Positions 40,984-50,431 of a stretch of 64,000 nucleotides of DNA are shown here, one piece after another. The first letter of the stretch is position 1. Every line of letters starts with the position of its first letter. The notes under the pieces were generated by a model. It was not told where the DNA came from. It did no database searches and saw only the letters and a program-made list of their open reading frames with translations. Source of the DNA: Niallia sp. Man26 (GTDB taxonomy: Bacteria; Bacillota; Bacilli; Bacillales; Cytobacillaceae); assembly GCF_022049065.2 (NCBI RefSeq), contig NZ_CP095744.1, positions 1,178,001-1,242,000 on the forward strand, read 5' to 3'. Made by a program: the position numbers and the translations under genes.

Positions 40984-41466
40984 ATGAATAAGTTAATTAG
41001 AATAGATGAAAGATTAATCCATGGACAAGTGGCGTTTCTTTGGACTAAGCATTTGAATTTAGACAGAATTTTAGTCGCAAATGACTCTGTAGCAGATAAT
41101 GAAATTCAAAAAACTTCTTTAATCATGGCTGCAGGAGATAGGGTGAAAGCAAGTATTGTGAAGGTTAAAGAAGCTGTTGAAATCTTAAACGACGAGCGAA
41201 TTGATAAACTTAAAGTCTTAGTATTGGTAAATAACCCTGAAGATGCCCTATACATTTGTGAGAATGCTACTAATATACCTAAAGTAAATGTTGGGAACTA
41301 CGGAAGAGTGAGTGGAAAGATAAAAGAAAAGAAAGCGGTTACGGAAAACTTGTATGTAGAAGATAACGATATAAATACTTTTAAGAAAATAATAGATTTA
41401 AAGATTCCTTTGGAATACCAATTAGTACCTGATAATACACCGTTAGATTTAACAAGTAAATTTTAA
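40984..41466 (+). CDS. Mannose-family PTS EIIB component
   Basis: This 160-aa EIIB has the phospho-site His13 in DERLIHGQVAFLW, and the fold landmarks ILVANDSVA and PKVNVGNYGRV. It phosphorylates the incoming sugar at the membrane. AAGGGGGATAATTAAT precedes the ATG, and it is packed between IIA and IIC. Similarity to the AgaB/AgaV type and the GH88 neighbour favour an unsaturated uronyl disaccharide as the cargo. Confidence 0.93.
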   Translation: MNKLIRIDERLIHGQVAFLWTKHLNLDRILVANDSVADNEIQKTSLIMAAGDRVKASIVKVKEAVEILNDERIDKLKVLVLVNNPEDALYICENATNIPKVNVGNYGRVSGKIKEKKAVTENLYVEDNDINTFKKIIDLKIPLEYQLVPDNTPLDLTSKF

Positions 41467-41498
41467 ACAATATACAGACATAAAAGGGGGAGCAAGCT

Positions 41499-42326
41499 AT
41501 GTTAGTGGAAGCTATACTTATAGCAGTAGTAACGTATTTGGCTAAGTTTTTTTCATTAAGTTTTGCGAATCTACAAATGCGTCCGATTATCCTCGGACCG
41601 ATAGTAGGATTGGTTTTGGGGGATTTTCAGCAAGGCATAATTATAGGAGCAGCATTAGAAGCTGTATTCTTGGGGATTTTTGGAGTCGGTGGATCACTAC
41701 CATCAGATACTGAAATGGGAGCAATAATCGGTACTTCTTTTGCCATATTAATGAGCAAAGATGTTGGAGCAGCGGTAGCTCTAGCTGTTCCGGTTGGTTT
41801 AATTTCCGTATTTATTTACCAATTGATTAAAATAGTTTGGCATAATGCCGTAGTTTCTATAGTAGATAAAAGTATTGAAAATGGAAATAATCGACGGTTT
41901 GAACAGATTCATATATTTGCTGTTATTGTCTTTGGGATACCATATGCTATTATCTCATTTATCGCTATTTTGGTTGGTGTAGAACCAATAAATAACTTAA
42001 TGAATAATTTGCCTCAAGTAGTTAATGATTTCTTAACTATTGCATCTCGCTTATTGCCTGCTTTAGGATTCGGTTTATTATTAAAGTCTCTATGGGACAA
42101 AGAAATTATTGCGTTCTATTTCCTTGGTTTTGGATTAGCAGCATATTTAGGTTTAGATACGATGGGTATTGCTCTATTTGGAACAGTAGTAGCTGTTGTT
42201 TACGCAATGAATTATTTTAATAAACAAAAATTAGAACAAAAACTTCGATTAGCTGGTGAAAGCAGTTCTTTGCAGACAAATGAAAGCGCTAAAAATAATA
42301 ATACAGTAGATGATTTCTTTAACTAG
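41499..42326 (+). CDS. Mannose-family PTS EIIC component
   Basis: The 275-aa protein has the family's membrane core with repeated hydrophobic segments and the RPIILGPIVGLVLGD and GGSLPSDTEMGAIIGTSFAI motifs near the N-terminus. These line the substrate path in EIIC-man. The hydrophilic tail ends DDFFN. With EIID it forms the transport channel. AAAAGGGGGAGCAAGCT is the ribosome-binding site, 33 bases after IIB. Confidence 0.93.
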   Translation: MLVEAILIAVVTYLAKFFSLSFANLQMRPIILGPIVGLVLGDFQQGIIIGAALEAVFLGIFGVGGSLPSDTEMGAIIGTSFAILMSKDVGAAVALAVPVGLISVFIYQLIKIVWHNAVVSIVDKSIENGNNRRFEQIHIFAVIVFGIPYAIISFIAILVGVEPINNLMNNLPQVVNDFLTIASRLLPALGFGLLLKSLWDKEIIAFYFLGFGLAAYLGLDTMGIALFGTVVAVVYAMNYFNKQKLEQKLRLAGESSSLQTNESAKNNNTVDDFFN

Positions 42327-42343
42327 GATAAGGAGGGTAAATA

Positions 42344-43186
42344 ATGGCTAAAAAAATGAAAGCAAAAAATAATAATATAGCTCCCGAAGAAAAGAAAATA
42401 TTAAAAAAGGTATTTTGGAGATCTTTAACACAATCTGCAGAAATGAATTATGTAAAAATGCAAGGTATCGGTTATGGATTTGCCAGCATTCCTTTTCTAA
42501 AACATATTTATAAAGATAATAAAGAGGAATACTACAAGGCACTTGAAAGAAGTTCATCATACTTTAACACTTATCCAGGTTTTGTTCCTTTTATTATGGG
42601 TGTTACCCTTTCAATGGAAAAAGAAAACTCAGTAAAAAAGATTGATAATATGGATGAAACTGTTAATGGAATTAAGGTGGGGTTAATGGGACCACTAGCC
42701 GGTCTTGGTGACTCTTTCTTTATGGGAACCTTAAGAGTAATAGTTACAGGTATATCTTTAAGCCTAGCAACTGCTGGGAATATATTAGGTCCTATATTAT
42801 TTTTCTTACTTTTTCATATCCCATTCTTCTTTGTTAGATATTTCGGAACATTTATCGGTTATTCGGTAGGCGCAACTTATATTAAAACAGCAACCGAGAG
42901 CGGCTTATTAAAGGCAGTTACAAAAGGTGCCACTATATTGGGACTTATAATGGTAGGTGCGATGACCTTTTTGAATGTTCCCTTTACCTTAGGTTTTACA
43001 ACCACTATTTCAGGTCAAGAATTTGTCCTTCAAGATATCCTAGACAAAATTATGAAAGGTATACTTCCGCTTTCTCTAGTTTGGTACTGTACACACTTAT
43101 TAAGAAAAGGAAAAAGTGGGAATTTTGTCTTAATGATTATTGTTGTCTTATCAGCAATATTAGCCGTTCTAGGCATTGCTGTTTAA
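42344..43186 (+). CDS. Mannose-family PTS EIID component
   Basis: The 280-aa protein has a cytoplasmic N-terminal half with EMNYVKMQGIGYGFASIPFL and FNTYPGFVPFIMGVTLSME, then GLMGPLAGLGDSFFMGTLR and three to four membrane helices, as in EIID-man. It completes the permease. AAGGAGGGTAAATA overlaps the space after the IIC stop (17 bases). The next gene starts 11 bases after it, so the operon continues. Confidence 0.93.
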   Translation: MAKKMKAKNNNIAPEEKKILKKVFWRSLTQSAEMNYVKMQGIGYGFASIPFLKHIYKDNKEEYYKALERSSSYFNTYPGFVPFIMGVTLSMEKENSVKKIDNMDETVNGIKVGLMGPLAGLGDSFFMGTLRVIVTGISLSLATAGNILGPILFFLLFHIPFFFVRYFGTFIGYSVGATYIKTATESGLLKAVTKGATILGLIMVGAMTFLNVPFTLGFTTTISGQEFVLQDILDKIMKGILPLSLVWYCTHLLRKGKSGNFVLMIIVVLSAILAVLGIAV

Positions 43187-43197
43187 GAGGTTAAATC

Positions 43198-44105
43198 ATG
43201 AATAAGAATGGGGAAAAGTGGTATACAAAATCAGGTGATGAAATACAGGCTCATGGTGGAATGATTTTAAAATTTAATGAAAAATATTATTGGTATGGAG
43301 AATATAAGGGAGCACCAAATGTTGAAAATACAACACGTGTAGACTTTATCGGAATATCGTGTTATGAATCGGATAATTTGATTGATTGGGAGTATGTGGG
43401 ATTAGTTTTACAAGCAGATTGTGAAAATAAGGAAAGTTATTTACATCCTTCTAAAGTAATTGAACGTCCAAAAGTCCTTTATAATGAGAAGACAAAGAAA
43501 TTTGTTATGTGGTTTCATTATGATACAGCAGATTATCTATATGGGGGGCTGGAATTGCAATATCTGATAGCCCTCAAGGACCATTTGAATTAACGAAGGT
43601 AATAAAACCTAATCGAAAAGATTGCCGTGACATGACTCTATTCGAAGAAAATGGAAAAGGGTATTTAATTCATAGTAGCGATTTTAACAAAACACTTTAT
43701 ATCTCTGAACTAACAGATGATTTTCTAGATGTAAGCGGCTTATATACTAAAATATTAGTAGATCAAGAAAGGGAGGCACCAGCAATCTTTAAAGCCAATA
43801 ATTATTATTTTACCATTACATCTGGCTGCAGCGGTTGGTCTCCCAATGCTGCTTTATATTCTAGAACACCTCATCTATTTTCACCGGCTAAATTAATAGA
43901 TAATCCATGTGAAGGGCCTAATTACCGTAGTACATTTAATGGGCAAGGAACATTTGTCTTTGAAGATAAAGGGGAGTTATTCTTCATGGTAGATCATTGG
44001 GTCCCTAAAAATTTACGTGACTCTGGTTACAGTATCTTACCTATTAAAGTCAATAATCGAGAAATAACAGTATCTTGGACAGAAACTCCCTTTTCTAGAG
44101 ACTAA
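43198..44105 (+). pseudogene. GH43-like glycosidase, split by a frameshift in a G run
   Basis: Two frames make one protein of about 302 aa. The first (43198-43593) begins MNKNGEKWYTKSGDEIQAHG and has YYWYGEYKG, ERPKVLYNEKTKKFVMW. The second resumes as GAGIAISDSPQGPF, then CRDMTLFEENGKGYLIHSS and EREAPAIFKANNYYFTITSG. The order and motifs match GH43 subfamily proteins of the exo-beta-1,3-galactanase type. The break is at GGGGGG (43543-43548): seven G would restore the frame. It may be a true mutation, slippage-based switching or a sequence error. It closes the PTS operon and is followed by rpoN. Confidence 0.82.
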
Positions 44106-44160
44106 TTTTTATCCAGAAACAAATCTCTCTATGTATATATGTTATGAAAGGAGAAAGAAG

Positions 44161-45486
44161 ATGCGAATTGAACTGAATCTGGGGCAGAAGCAAAGTCAGA
44201 AACTTATTATGACACAGTCATTACAACAATCCATTGAAATTCTTCGTTTTAGTAATGAAGAATTAAATGAATTTCTTCAAGAGAAATCTTTAGAAAACCC
44301 ATTTCTCGATGTGAATATAGTAAGTGATTTTGTGAATGTTCCAGTTCGGTCTTCAAATCAAAATGCTTCTCACAGTAAGGAACCTATTGACATTTATCAT
44401 ATAAAAGATAAAAATATCTCTTTGCGTGACTACCTAATAAGTCAAATTAATTTGGAATTTGATGATACGTTTTTGAGGAAAATTATTTTATATTTAACAG
44501 AAAACCTTGATGCAAATGGTTATCTAGATATAAATTTAGAAGAAGCACAGCAACAAACCGCTGCTAGTATTGAAATATTAACTAAAGCACTTAGTTTGTT
44601 GCAACAATTAGATCCCCCTGGGGTTGGAGCAAGGAATTTGCAAGAATGTTTGCTGCTACAAGTACAACGAATTGGAGAGAAATCTCCACCTTGTACATAC
44701 GAAATATTAAAGGATAATTTTGACGATTTTGTTCATAAAAGATGGGCGAAAATTGCAGAGATTTATAGATTAGAGCTAAACAAAATACAAAAAATTGCTG
44801 ATTTCATACGAAATTTATCTCCTTATCCAGGTGGTAATTTTGGTGAAGTCGATAAAAATTATATTGTTCCAGATGTTATTGTACATATTGAGAATAATAA
44901 TATTACCCTTTCATCTAATAAGTCGGGTAAACAAAAAATCATTTTTAGATCAAAGTACTTTGATAAAATTAGTAAATTAAAAGACGAAGAAGTACAAACC
45001 TATTTGAAAGAAAAGAAAGATGATTTTGATTTATTGCAAAAAAATATTATACAAAGAGATAATACTATTCTGCGGGTAAGTAACGAGATAGTGAATATTC
45101 AACATGAGTTTTTCTTAAATCCTAGCAACCCATTAAAAGCTCTAAAATTAAAAGACATTGCTAAAAAATTAGAACTACATGAATCCACAGTGAGTCGTGC
45201 AGTAAATGGTAAATACCTGCAAACTAATTTTGGCGTTTTTGAATTAAAGTATTTTTTTAATGCAGGGTTGGCACAAAAAAATGTAAAGGAAGATATTTCA
45301 ACAGCAAAAATAAAACAAAGAATTAAAGAGTTCGTTAAAGAGGAAAATAAAAGAAAACCTTTATCCGATCAAAAAATAGTTGAATTAATTAAAAAGGAAG
45401 GTATTCAAATCTCAAGAAGGGCGATTGCAAAGTATAGGGAAGAATTAAATATACCCTCTTCTACTAATAGGAGAAGATATGATTAA
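44161..45486 (+). CDS. rpoN: RNA polymerase sigma-54 factor
   Basis: The start is the ATG at 44161 after AAAGGAGAAAG. The 441-aa protein has the Gln-rich region I (QKQSQKLIMTQSLQQSIEIL, about 9-28), the core-binding domain (QLDPPGVGARNLQECL), the HTH region and the C-terminal RpoN box ISRRAIAKYREELNI, here with SRR in place of ARR. It recognises -24/-12 promoters and needs an AAA+ activator to melt them. Five such promoters and a LevR-type activator lie within 18 kb upstream, so it appears to be the dedicated sigma factor of this regulon (SigL in Bacillus terms). It ends in a strong terminator. Confidence 0.95.
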   Translation: MRIELNLGQKQSQKLIMTQSLQQSIEILRFSNEELNEFLQEKSLENPFLDVNIVSDFVNVPVRSSNQNASHSKEPIDIYHIKDKNISLRDYLISQINLEFDDTFLRKIILYLTENLDANGYLDINLEEAQQQTAASIEILTKALSLLQQLDPPGVGARNLQECLLLQVQRIGEKSPPCTYEILKDNFDDFVHKRWAKIAEIYRLELNKIQKIADFIRNLSPYPGGNFGEVDKNYIVPDVIVHIENNNITLSSNKSGKQKIIFRSKYFDKISKLKDEEVQTYLKEKKDDFDLLQKNIIQRDNTILRVSNEIVNIQHEFFLNPSNPLKALKLKDIAKKLELHESTVSRAVNGKYLQTNFGVFELKYFFNAGLAQKNVKEDISTAKIKQRIKEFVKEENKRKPLSDQKIVELIKKEGIQISRRAIAKYREELNIPSSTNRRRYD

Positions 45487-45534
45487 AGAATGGATAAATT
45501 TGAAATAAACTATTATTTACAGATAATGAAGTTT

Positions 45535-45573
45535 GTTAAAGCATAAATCTAAAAAGATTTATGCTTTATTTGT
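45535..45573 (+). terminator. Terminator after rpoN
   Basis: AAAGCATAAATCT-AAAA-AGATTTATGCTTT hairpin followed by ATTTG; ends the polysaccharide block. Confidence 0.9.
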
Positions 45574-45704
45574 AAATTTAGTTGGGTGGGAAAGCTTTAC
45601 AATTTTAAATAATATAATTATTTTTCATGTCCCTTTAAAATACTGCTTTGGATTTGTGTATCATTCATGTTTACACTAAAAAATTAGGCAAGTTAATTAA
45701 GTTT

Positions 45705-46817
45705 TCATTTACGTCCAAAAGAACGACTAAAACTTTGTCCCGATTGCACCATTTGGCGTACAATCTTTAAACGCCGAGATTCATATTCCTGTAGGGCCAC
45801 ATTTGCTGAATTTCCTTTAATCCCCATTTCAATACAGCTAGCTAAAGTGTCAGCATCTCTTAATGAAGAATTGAATCCTTTTGCAGTAAGGGGTGTTAAT
45901 ACGTGTGCTGCATCTCCTACCAATGCTATACGTCCACGTGCAAGGTTATCAGGAACGTATTCGGCGATTGGAATTCCCGTAAGGTTACGTGTTTTAATGC
46001 TATGATTAATAGCGGATAACCAAGGTTGCTCCCATCTTTGATTAGCTTGATTTACTAGTTCAATTAGTGTCTGTTCTGGAATGTCGGTCCCATTAAGTGA
46101 ATGTTTAACAACCATTCCATCCACACATCCTAGCTCACGCAATAAATCGTTACGAGTATTATCGTACCAAGCCCATCCTAACCGTCGATTTCCTAGCTCG
46201 TACGAACCGTCTTCAGCACCAACAATAGATCCAAGTAAAAAATCACCGATTCCATCTGGCATAACAAATCTAGGAGCATAGAGGCTTGGGCGATATTCAT
46301 TAGGTATATCCTTCTCATCTACAATACCTACCCATATCAAGTATCCCGCAAAGGTTGCGTTTGGGTTGTGCGGTGCAACATGACGACGTACAATACTACG
46401 ATGTCCATCGGCCCCAATTACAATATCTCCAAGGAAGGTTTCGCCCTTATCCGTAACTACCCACGCTGAGTTTTCATCTTGATTCACAGTTTGGATGCGA
46501 GTATTGTAGTGTAAGTCAATCCTAGGATTTGCTAAAGCCTCTTTGCGTAATCGGAACTCTATTGATGTCCAAGCCTCAGCAGATTTAATCCCACCTGATG
46601 CGAGACTTCTAAGGAATTTAGCTGTTTTAGTTTGATCAATTTCTCCACTGTCAACCTGAAGTCCAGCTCCATTTCGTCGTTCCACACTAGCTCTCTCTAA
46701 AATGGTAACGTTTATTCCAGTTCGCGACAGAGCAATTGCTGTCATTAATCCTGAAAGCGACGCACCTACCACTATTGCAGACTGTTTTTCATGGTTAATT
46801 TTAAAATTTCCGATCAT
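45705..46817 (-). CDS. FAD-dependent monooxygenase
   Basis: The 370-aa flavoprotein has an N-terminal Rossmann motif VGASLSGLMTA (about 17-27), the DG-type motif IVIGADGHRSIVRR (about 131-144) and the FAD-ribityl motif GDAAHVLTPLTAKG (about 298-311), the layout of class A hydroxylases such as salicylate hydroxylase. It would hydroxylate a small aromatic or similar compound using NAD(P)H and O2. AGGAGTGATGAA precedes the ATG. It lies downstream of an aldo/keto reductase on the same strand, with a long hairpin between them. Confidence 0.85.
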   Translation of the reverse strand: MIGNFKINHEKQSAIVVGASLSGLMTAIALSRTGINVTILERASVERRNGAGLQVDSGEIDQTKTAKFLRSLASGGIKSAEAWTSIEFRLRKEALANPRIDLHYNTRIQTVNQDENSAWVVTDKGETFLGDIVIGADGHRSIVRRHVAPHNPNATFAGYLIWVGIVDEKDIPNEYRPSLYAPRFVMPDGIGDFLLGSIVGAEDGSYELGNRRLGWAWYDNTRNDLLRELGCVDGMVVKHSLNGTDIPEQTLIELVNQANQRWEQPWLSAINHSIKTRNLTGIPIAEYVPDNLARGRIALVGDAAHVLTPLTAKGFNSSLRDADTLASCIEMGIKGNSANVALQEYESRRLKIVRQMVQSGQSFSRSFGRK

Positions 46818-46885
46818 TTCATCACTCCTATTTAAATTATGTGTTAGAACTATGTAATTAGGAGAGAGGATAAATCAAACCAATA

Positions 46886-46932
46886 TTCTACATATGGAGA
46901 GCCGAATTTCATCGGCTTTTCCATATGTAGAA
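46886..46932. terminator. Long hairpin between the AKR and monooxygenase genes
   Basis: TTCTACATATGGA-AGCCGA pairs with TCGGCT-TCCATATGTAGAA in a stem of about 19 bp with one mismatch around ATTTCA. No T run follows on the minus strand, so it may be an attenuator or RNA-processing site rather than a simple terminator. Confidence 0.6.
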
Positions 46933-46963
46933 ATAGTAAAGTAATCATAGGTTAGATAAATCA

Positions 46964-47944
46964 TCAATTGTGACCAGAAATTGGGTGAGGTACATAGGGT
47001 TTTTCGAGTAATGCGATATCTTCAGTAGTTAATTTAACAGATAAGGAACCTAATGCATCTTGAAGATGGGATATTTTTGTAGCTCCGACAATAGGAGACG
47101 TTACTTGTTCTTTTTGTAACAACCAAGCAAGAGCAATATGAGAACGTGGAACACCATATTTTTTGGCAATCAAAGATACTTGTTCCACAATTTCTTTATC
47201 GGCTTCAGCTGTCGAATCATATTTAATTTTTTGTACGCGATCAGTTTCAGAACGGTGTGTTTTTTCTGACCAATCTCTGGTTAATCTTCCAGAAGCAAGT
47301 GGACTATAAGGAGTTACTCCAATCTTCTCTTCCTTGCATAGCGGAAGCATTTCTCTTTCGTCTTCACGATAAATTAGGTTTAGGTGGTTCTGCATGGAAA
47401 CGAACTTAGTCCAACCATTTTTTTCAGCAACATACAAAGCCTTTTGAAACTGCCATGCAAACATAGCTGAGGCACCAATATATCTAGCTTTTCCAGACTT
47501 AACTACATCATTAAGTGCTTCCATTGTTTCTTCAATAGGAGTGTCGTAATCCCAACGATGGATAATGTACAGGTCAACGTAATCAGTTTCTAATCTTTTA
47601 AGACTTTTATCAATTTCGCTCATAATAGATTTTCTGGATAATCCCTTACCATTAGGACCTTGATGCATTTGATTATATACTTTTGTTGCTATAACAACTT
47701 CATCTCTATTAGCGTAATCTTTTAATGCTCGGCCAATAATTTCTTCACTTATACCATTTGAATAAACATTGGCAGTATCAAAGAAATTAATCCCTAATTC
47801 AATGGCCTTTTTAATAATAGGACGAGAATTATCTTCGTCTAATGCCCAAGGGTGAACCCAACCCTTTGGGTCACCAAATCCCATAGTGCCAAGGCATATT
47901 CTAGAAACATCTAACCCGGTATTCCCCAGTTTTGTATATTCCAT
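46964..47944 (-). CDS. Aldo/keto reductase
   Basis: The 326-aa protein is a full-length AKR barrel: Asp in INFFDTANVYSNG (catalytic Asp and Tyr), Lys in VIATKV, His in DLYIIHRWD, and SLARSHIALAWLL-type C-terminal NADPH region (VPRSHIALAWLLQKEQVTSPIVG). It reduces aldehydes or ketones with NADPH; the substrate is unknown. It is divergent from the MerR gene at 48174 and has a 19-bp-spacer promoter that this MerR protein should activate. Confidence 0.92.
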   Translation of the reverse strand: MEYTKLGNTGLDVSRICLGTMGFGDPKGWVHPWALDEDNSRPIIKKAIELGINFFDTANVYSNGISEEIIGRALKDYANRDEVVIATKVYNQMHQGPNGKGLSRKSIMSEIDKSLKRLETDYVDLYIIHRWDYDTPIEETMEALNDVVKSGKARYIGASAMFAWQFQKALYVAEKNGWTKFVSMQNHLNLIYREDEREMLPLCKEEKIGVTPYSPLASGRLTRDWSEKTHRSETDRVQKIKYDSTAEADKEIVEQVSLIAKKYGVPRSHIALAWLLQKEQVTSPIVGATKISHLQDALGSLSVKLTTEDIALLEKPYVPHPISGHN

Positions 47945-48110
47945 TGTTTTTTCCTCACTTTCTATTTGTCCTCAATTGATTTTATAATTCTCCTAAAATT
48001 AACATAAGAAACTGTTTGGATTGTAGCTAAACTTTTTCAACTTTCCTCCTTCTCAAAATGTAGTTTTAAGTTCTAGTTTATTTACAAATTAAATAACTAG
48101 AACTATTATT

Positions 48111-48141
48111 AGTCTAACAACTTCGTGTTACACGAAGTCAA
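48111..48141 (-). promoter_or_regulatory. MerR-type promoter/operator of the AKR gene
   Basis: On the minus strand TTGACT (48141-48136) and TAGACT (48116-48111) are 19 bases apart. The spacer contains the palindrome ACTTCGTGTTACACGAAGT (48120-48138). This overlong spacer with a dyad is the hallmark of MerR-activated promoters. Confidence 0.8.
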
Positions 48142-48173
48142 GAGATGTGTACCAATTTTATAGGGGGGATTAG

Positions 48174-48614
48174 ATGTATACTGTTAAAGAAGTAGCTAAG
48201 ATGTTAGATATAACAGAACATACTGTACGATTTTATACTGATAAGGGGTTAGTTCCAAGTTTAAAACGGGATAAAAATAATAATCGATTATTCGATCAAG
48301 ATTCTGTGAACTGGCTAAAAGGTGCTAAGGCTTTAAAGAAAGCTGGCATGTCAGTTGAAGCAATAAAAAACTATGTAGATTTGTGTTTAAAAGGAGATGA
48401 AACGGTAATAAAGCGTTATGAAATTATATTGGAGCAAAAAGATGTGGCATTAAAAAAGCTTGAAGAAGCTAAAGAAATAGCAGCATTATTGGAAAAGAAG
48501 GCTGCACGGTATCTGGACATTATCAACCAGGAAATGCCTGATCATATGAATCCAGCGAAATGGGGAGATAATAATAACAAGAACGAAAAGGAAATAGAAG
48601 TAATACCTAAATAA
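48174..48614 (+). CDS. MerR family transcriptional regulator
   Basis: The 146-aa protein has the MerR winged HTH (MYTVKEVAKMLDITEHTVRF, then YTDKGLVPSLKRDKNN, about 1-42), the KAGMSVEAIKNY helix and a long dimerisation coiled coil (about 75-120). There is no cysteine effector site, so it senses small molecules or redox state rather than metals. It lies divergent from the AKR at 46964, over a textbook MerR operator. GGGGGG 5 bases before the ATG is the ribosome-binding site. Confidence 0.92.
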   Translation: MYTVKEVAKMLDITEHTVRFYTDKGLVPSLKRDKNNNRLFDQDSVNWLKGAKALKKAGMSVEAIKNYVDLCLKGDETVIKRYEIILEQKDVALKKLEEAKEIAALLEKKAARYLDIINQEMPDHMNPAKWGDNNNKNEKEIEVIPK

Positions 48615-48717
48615 CATAAGTAATACTAAATAATTGTTAGAACATTTAGGAACATAATTTCAAGTAAGAAAATAGTACTACAATTAAGTAAATTGATTAG
48701 TCTATTGGAAATCTTTA

Positions 48718-48763
48718 TAAGAGTGATTACTTATAGTGTTATTATATGTAATCACTCTTTTTA
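48718..48763. terminator. Bidirectional terminator between the MerR and TetR genes
   Basis: AAGAGTGATTAC and GTAATCACTCTT form a perfect 12-bp stem with a 17-base loop, followed by TTTATATTT. Confidence 0.88.
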
Positions 48764-48835
48764 TATTTGAAAGAACTTGCTCGAAAACAATATTTTTAAT
48801 TTTTATGGCGTCATTGAGAAGGCGTAGGATGGAAT

Positions 48836-49393
48836 TTATTCTAAATTTCTTTCTAATAATATTTCAATTTGTTTTTCCATTACTTGAGGTGGGTATGGCA
48901 TCTCATTAGTGAACCACCATTCGACAACTTGTACATAAGCTGCCCCAAAAAATTGAAGTATAACGTCTTCACTTAGACCAAGATTCTTTCCGTCTAAAGT
49001 TATATCCCAACCGTTTTTAATATCCTCAATAACAAACTCTAAAAATCGTTTACGAAAAAAAGGAGCTCCTTTACTATTTAACATCATGGAAAAGAAGAGA
49101 TAGTTATCCCTGAAATATTCAAACCAGCTTACAACCTCATTCTCTTCAGATGCTGAATCACATATTTCTCGTAGCTCATGTATATGTTCTTCAATAAGTT
49201 TATCAATTAGATCAAACTTATCCAGATAATGAAGGTAAAAGGTTTTTCTGCTAATATCTGCTTGATCGACAATGTTTTGAACTGTAATTTGATCAAAACT
49301 ATTTTCAGACATTAAATCAATTAGTGCTTTTTTTATTGCCTTTTTAGATTTGATTATTCTTCTATCGACTTTAGTCATGTGTGGAAACACCAA
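48836..49393 (-). CDS. TetR family transcriptional regulator
   Basis: The 185-aa protein has the N-terminal TetR HTH (AIKKALIDLMSENSFDQITV, then VDQADISRKTFYLHY, about 18-55) and a helical C-terminal ligand domain of the TetR_C type seen in DhaS-like proteins. The start is uncertain: TTG at 49393 or ATG at 49378. It lies divergent from the SDR-MFS pair at 49610, and the palindrome TTGTGT-N6-ACACAA (49429-49446) between them is the likely operator. Confidence 0.88.
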   Translation of the reverse strand: MVFPHMTKVDRRIIKSKKAIKKALIDLMSENSFDQITVQNIVDQADISRKTFYLHYLDKFDLIDKLIEEHIHELREICDSASEENEVVSWFEYFRDNYLFFSMMLNSKGAPFFRKRFLEFVIEDIKNGWDITLDGKNLGLSEDVILQFFGAAYVQVVEWWFTNEMPYPPQVMEKQIEILLERNLE

Positions 49394-49428
49394 TCTTTCT
49401 TAAAAGTAATTACACATTATTATAAAAC

Positions 49429-49446
49429 TTGTGTATTAACACACAA
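49429..49446. promoter_or_regulatory. Palindrome, likely TetR-type operator
   Basis: TTGTGT-ATTAAC-ACACAA in the divergent region between the TetR and SDR genes. A similar palindrome with a 4-base spacer lies at 56189-56204. Confidence 0.55.
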
Positions 49447-49609
49447 ATTTAGGATATATGGGAATTGCAGTCATTTTATTTCTCTATATAATTATACACA
49501 GTTGTCTCCTATTATACCATTGTAACTTTTTATCTTTTTAATTCATAATAGGGAGTCAACCTATCTAAAGTTATAGTTTTATTATAATAAAAGGAAAGGA
49601 AGAATTATT

Positions 49610-50350
49610 ATGTCAAAAATTCAGGATAAAGTAGTAATTATTACTGGTGTTTCTAGTGGAATTGGTGAAGCTACTGCAAAAGAACTTGCTTTTAGAGGAG
49701 CAAAGGTAGTTATGGCCGCTAGAAGAGAAGAAAGATTAAAAACAATCCAAGAAGATATAAAAAATAATGGAGGGGAAGCTCGCTATAAAGTAACAGATGT
49801 TTCCTCACATCAACAAATGGAGGAATTAGCTGACTATGCTTTAAAGGAGTTTGGCAAAATTGATGTATTGATTAATAATGCAGGGGTAATGCCATTGTCA
49901 CCTGTACATGAGAATAAAATTAAAGAGTGGGATACGATGATTGATGTAAACATTAAAGGTGTACTTTATGGTATTTCCGCTGTTCTTCCGTTTATGAGAG
50001 AAAGGAAAGAGGGGCATATTATTAATGTATCATCGGTAGCTGGTCATTTAGTCTTTCCATCCAGCTCAGTGTATAGTGGTACAAAATTTGCTGTACGAGC
50101 TATTACAGAAGGACTACGTCAAGAGGAATGTATGAATAATATACGTACAACTATAATTTGCCCAGGTTCTGTTGCTACAGAATTAACTGACCACATTTCG
50201 GATGAAGAATTAAAAACATCTATAAAAAAACAAAGTGAAATTGCTATTGACCCAGCTAACATTGCTCGTGCAATTGGATTTGCAATTGAGCAGCCATCAG
50301 ATGTAGCTATTAATGAGTTAATTATTCGTCCTACAATTCAAGAACTATGA
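49610..50350 (+). CDS. SDR family oxidoreductase
   Basis: The 246-aa classical SDR has TGVSSGIGEA (about 12-21), NNAG and YSGTKFA as the catalytic YxxxK, and ends NELIIRPTIQEL, as in the YdfG/serine-dehydrogenase-like group that reduces 3-hydroxy acids or carbonyls. AGGAAAGGAAGAATTATT is the ribosome-binding site. It starts a probable operon with the MFS transporter 81 bases downstream and is likely repressed by the divergent TetR protein. Confidence 0.9.
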   Translation: MSKIQDKVVIITGVSSGIGEATAKELAFRGAKVVMAARREERLKTIQEDIKNNGGEARYKVTDVSSHQQMEELADYALKEFGKIDVLINNAGVMPLSPVHENKIKEWDTMIDVNIKGVLYGISAVLPFMRERKEGHIINVSSVAGHLVFPSSSVYSGTKFAVRAITEGLRQEECMNNIRTTIICPGSVATELTDHISDEELKTSIKKQSEIAIDPANIARAIGFAIEQPSDVAINELIIRPTIQEL

Positions 50351-50431
50351 TAATAACAAAAATAATCGTAACACTATTTGGTATTCTTTACACCACATCT
50401 TATAATGTAAATTCTTATAGGAGATGATTAC

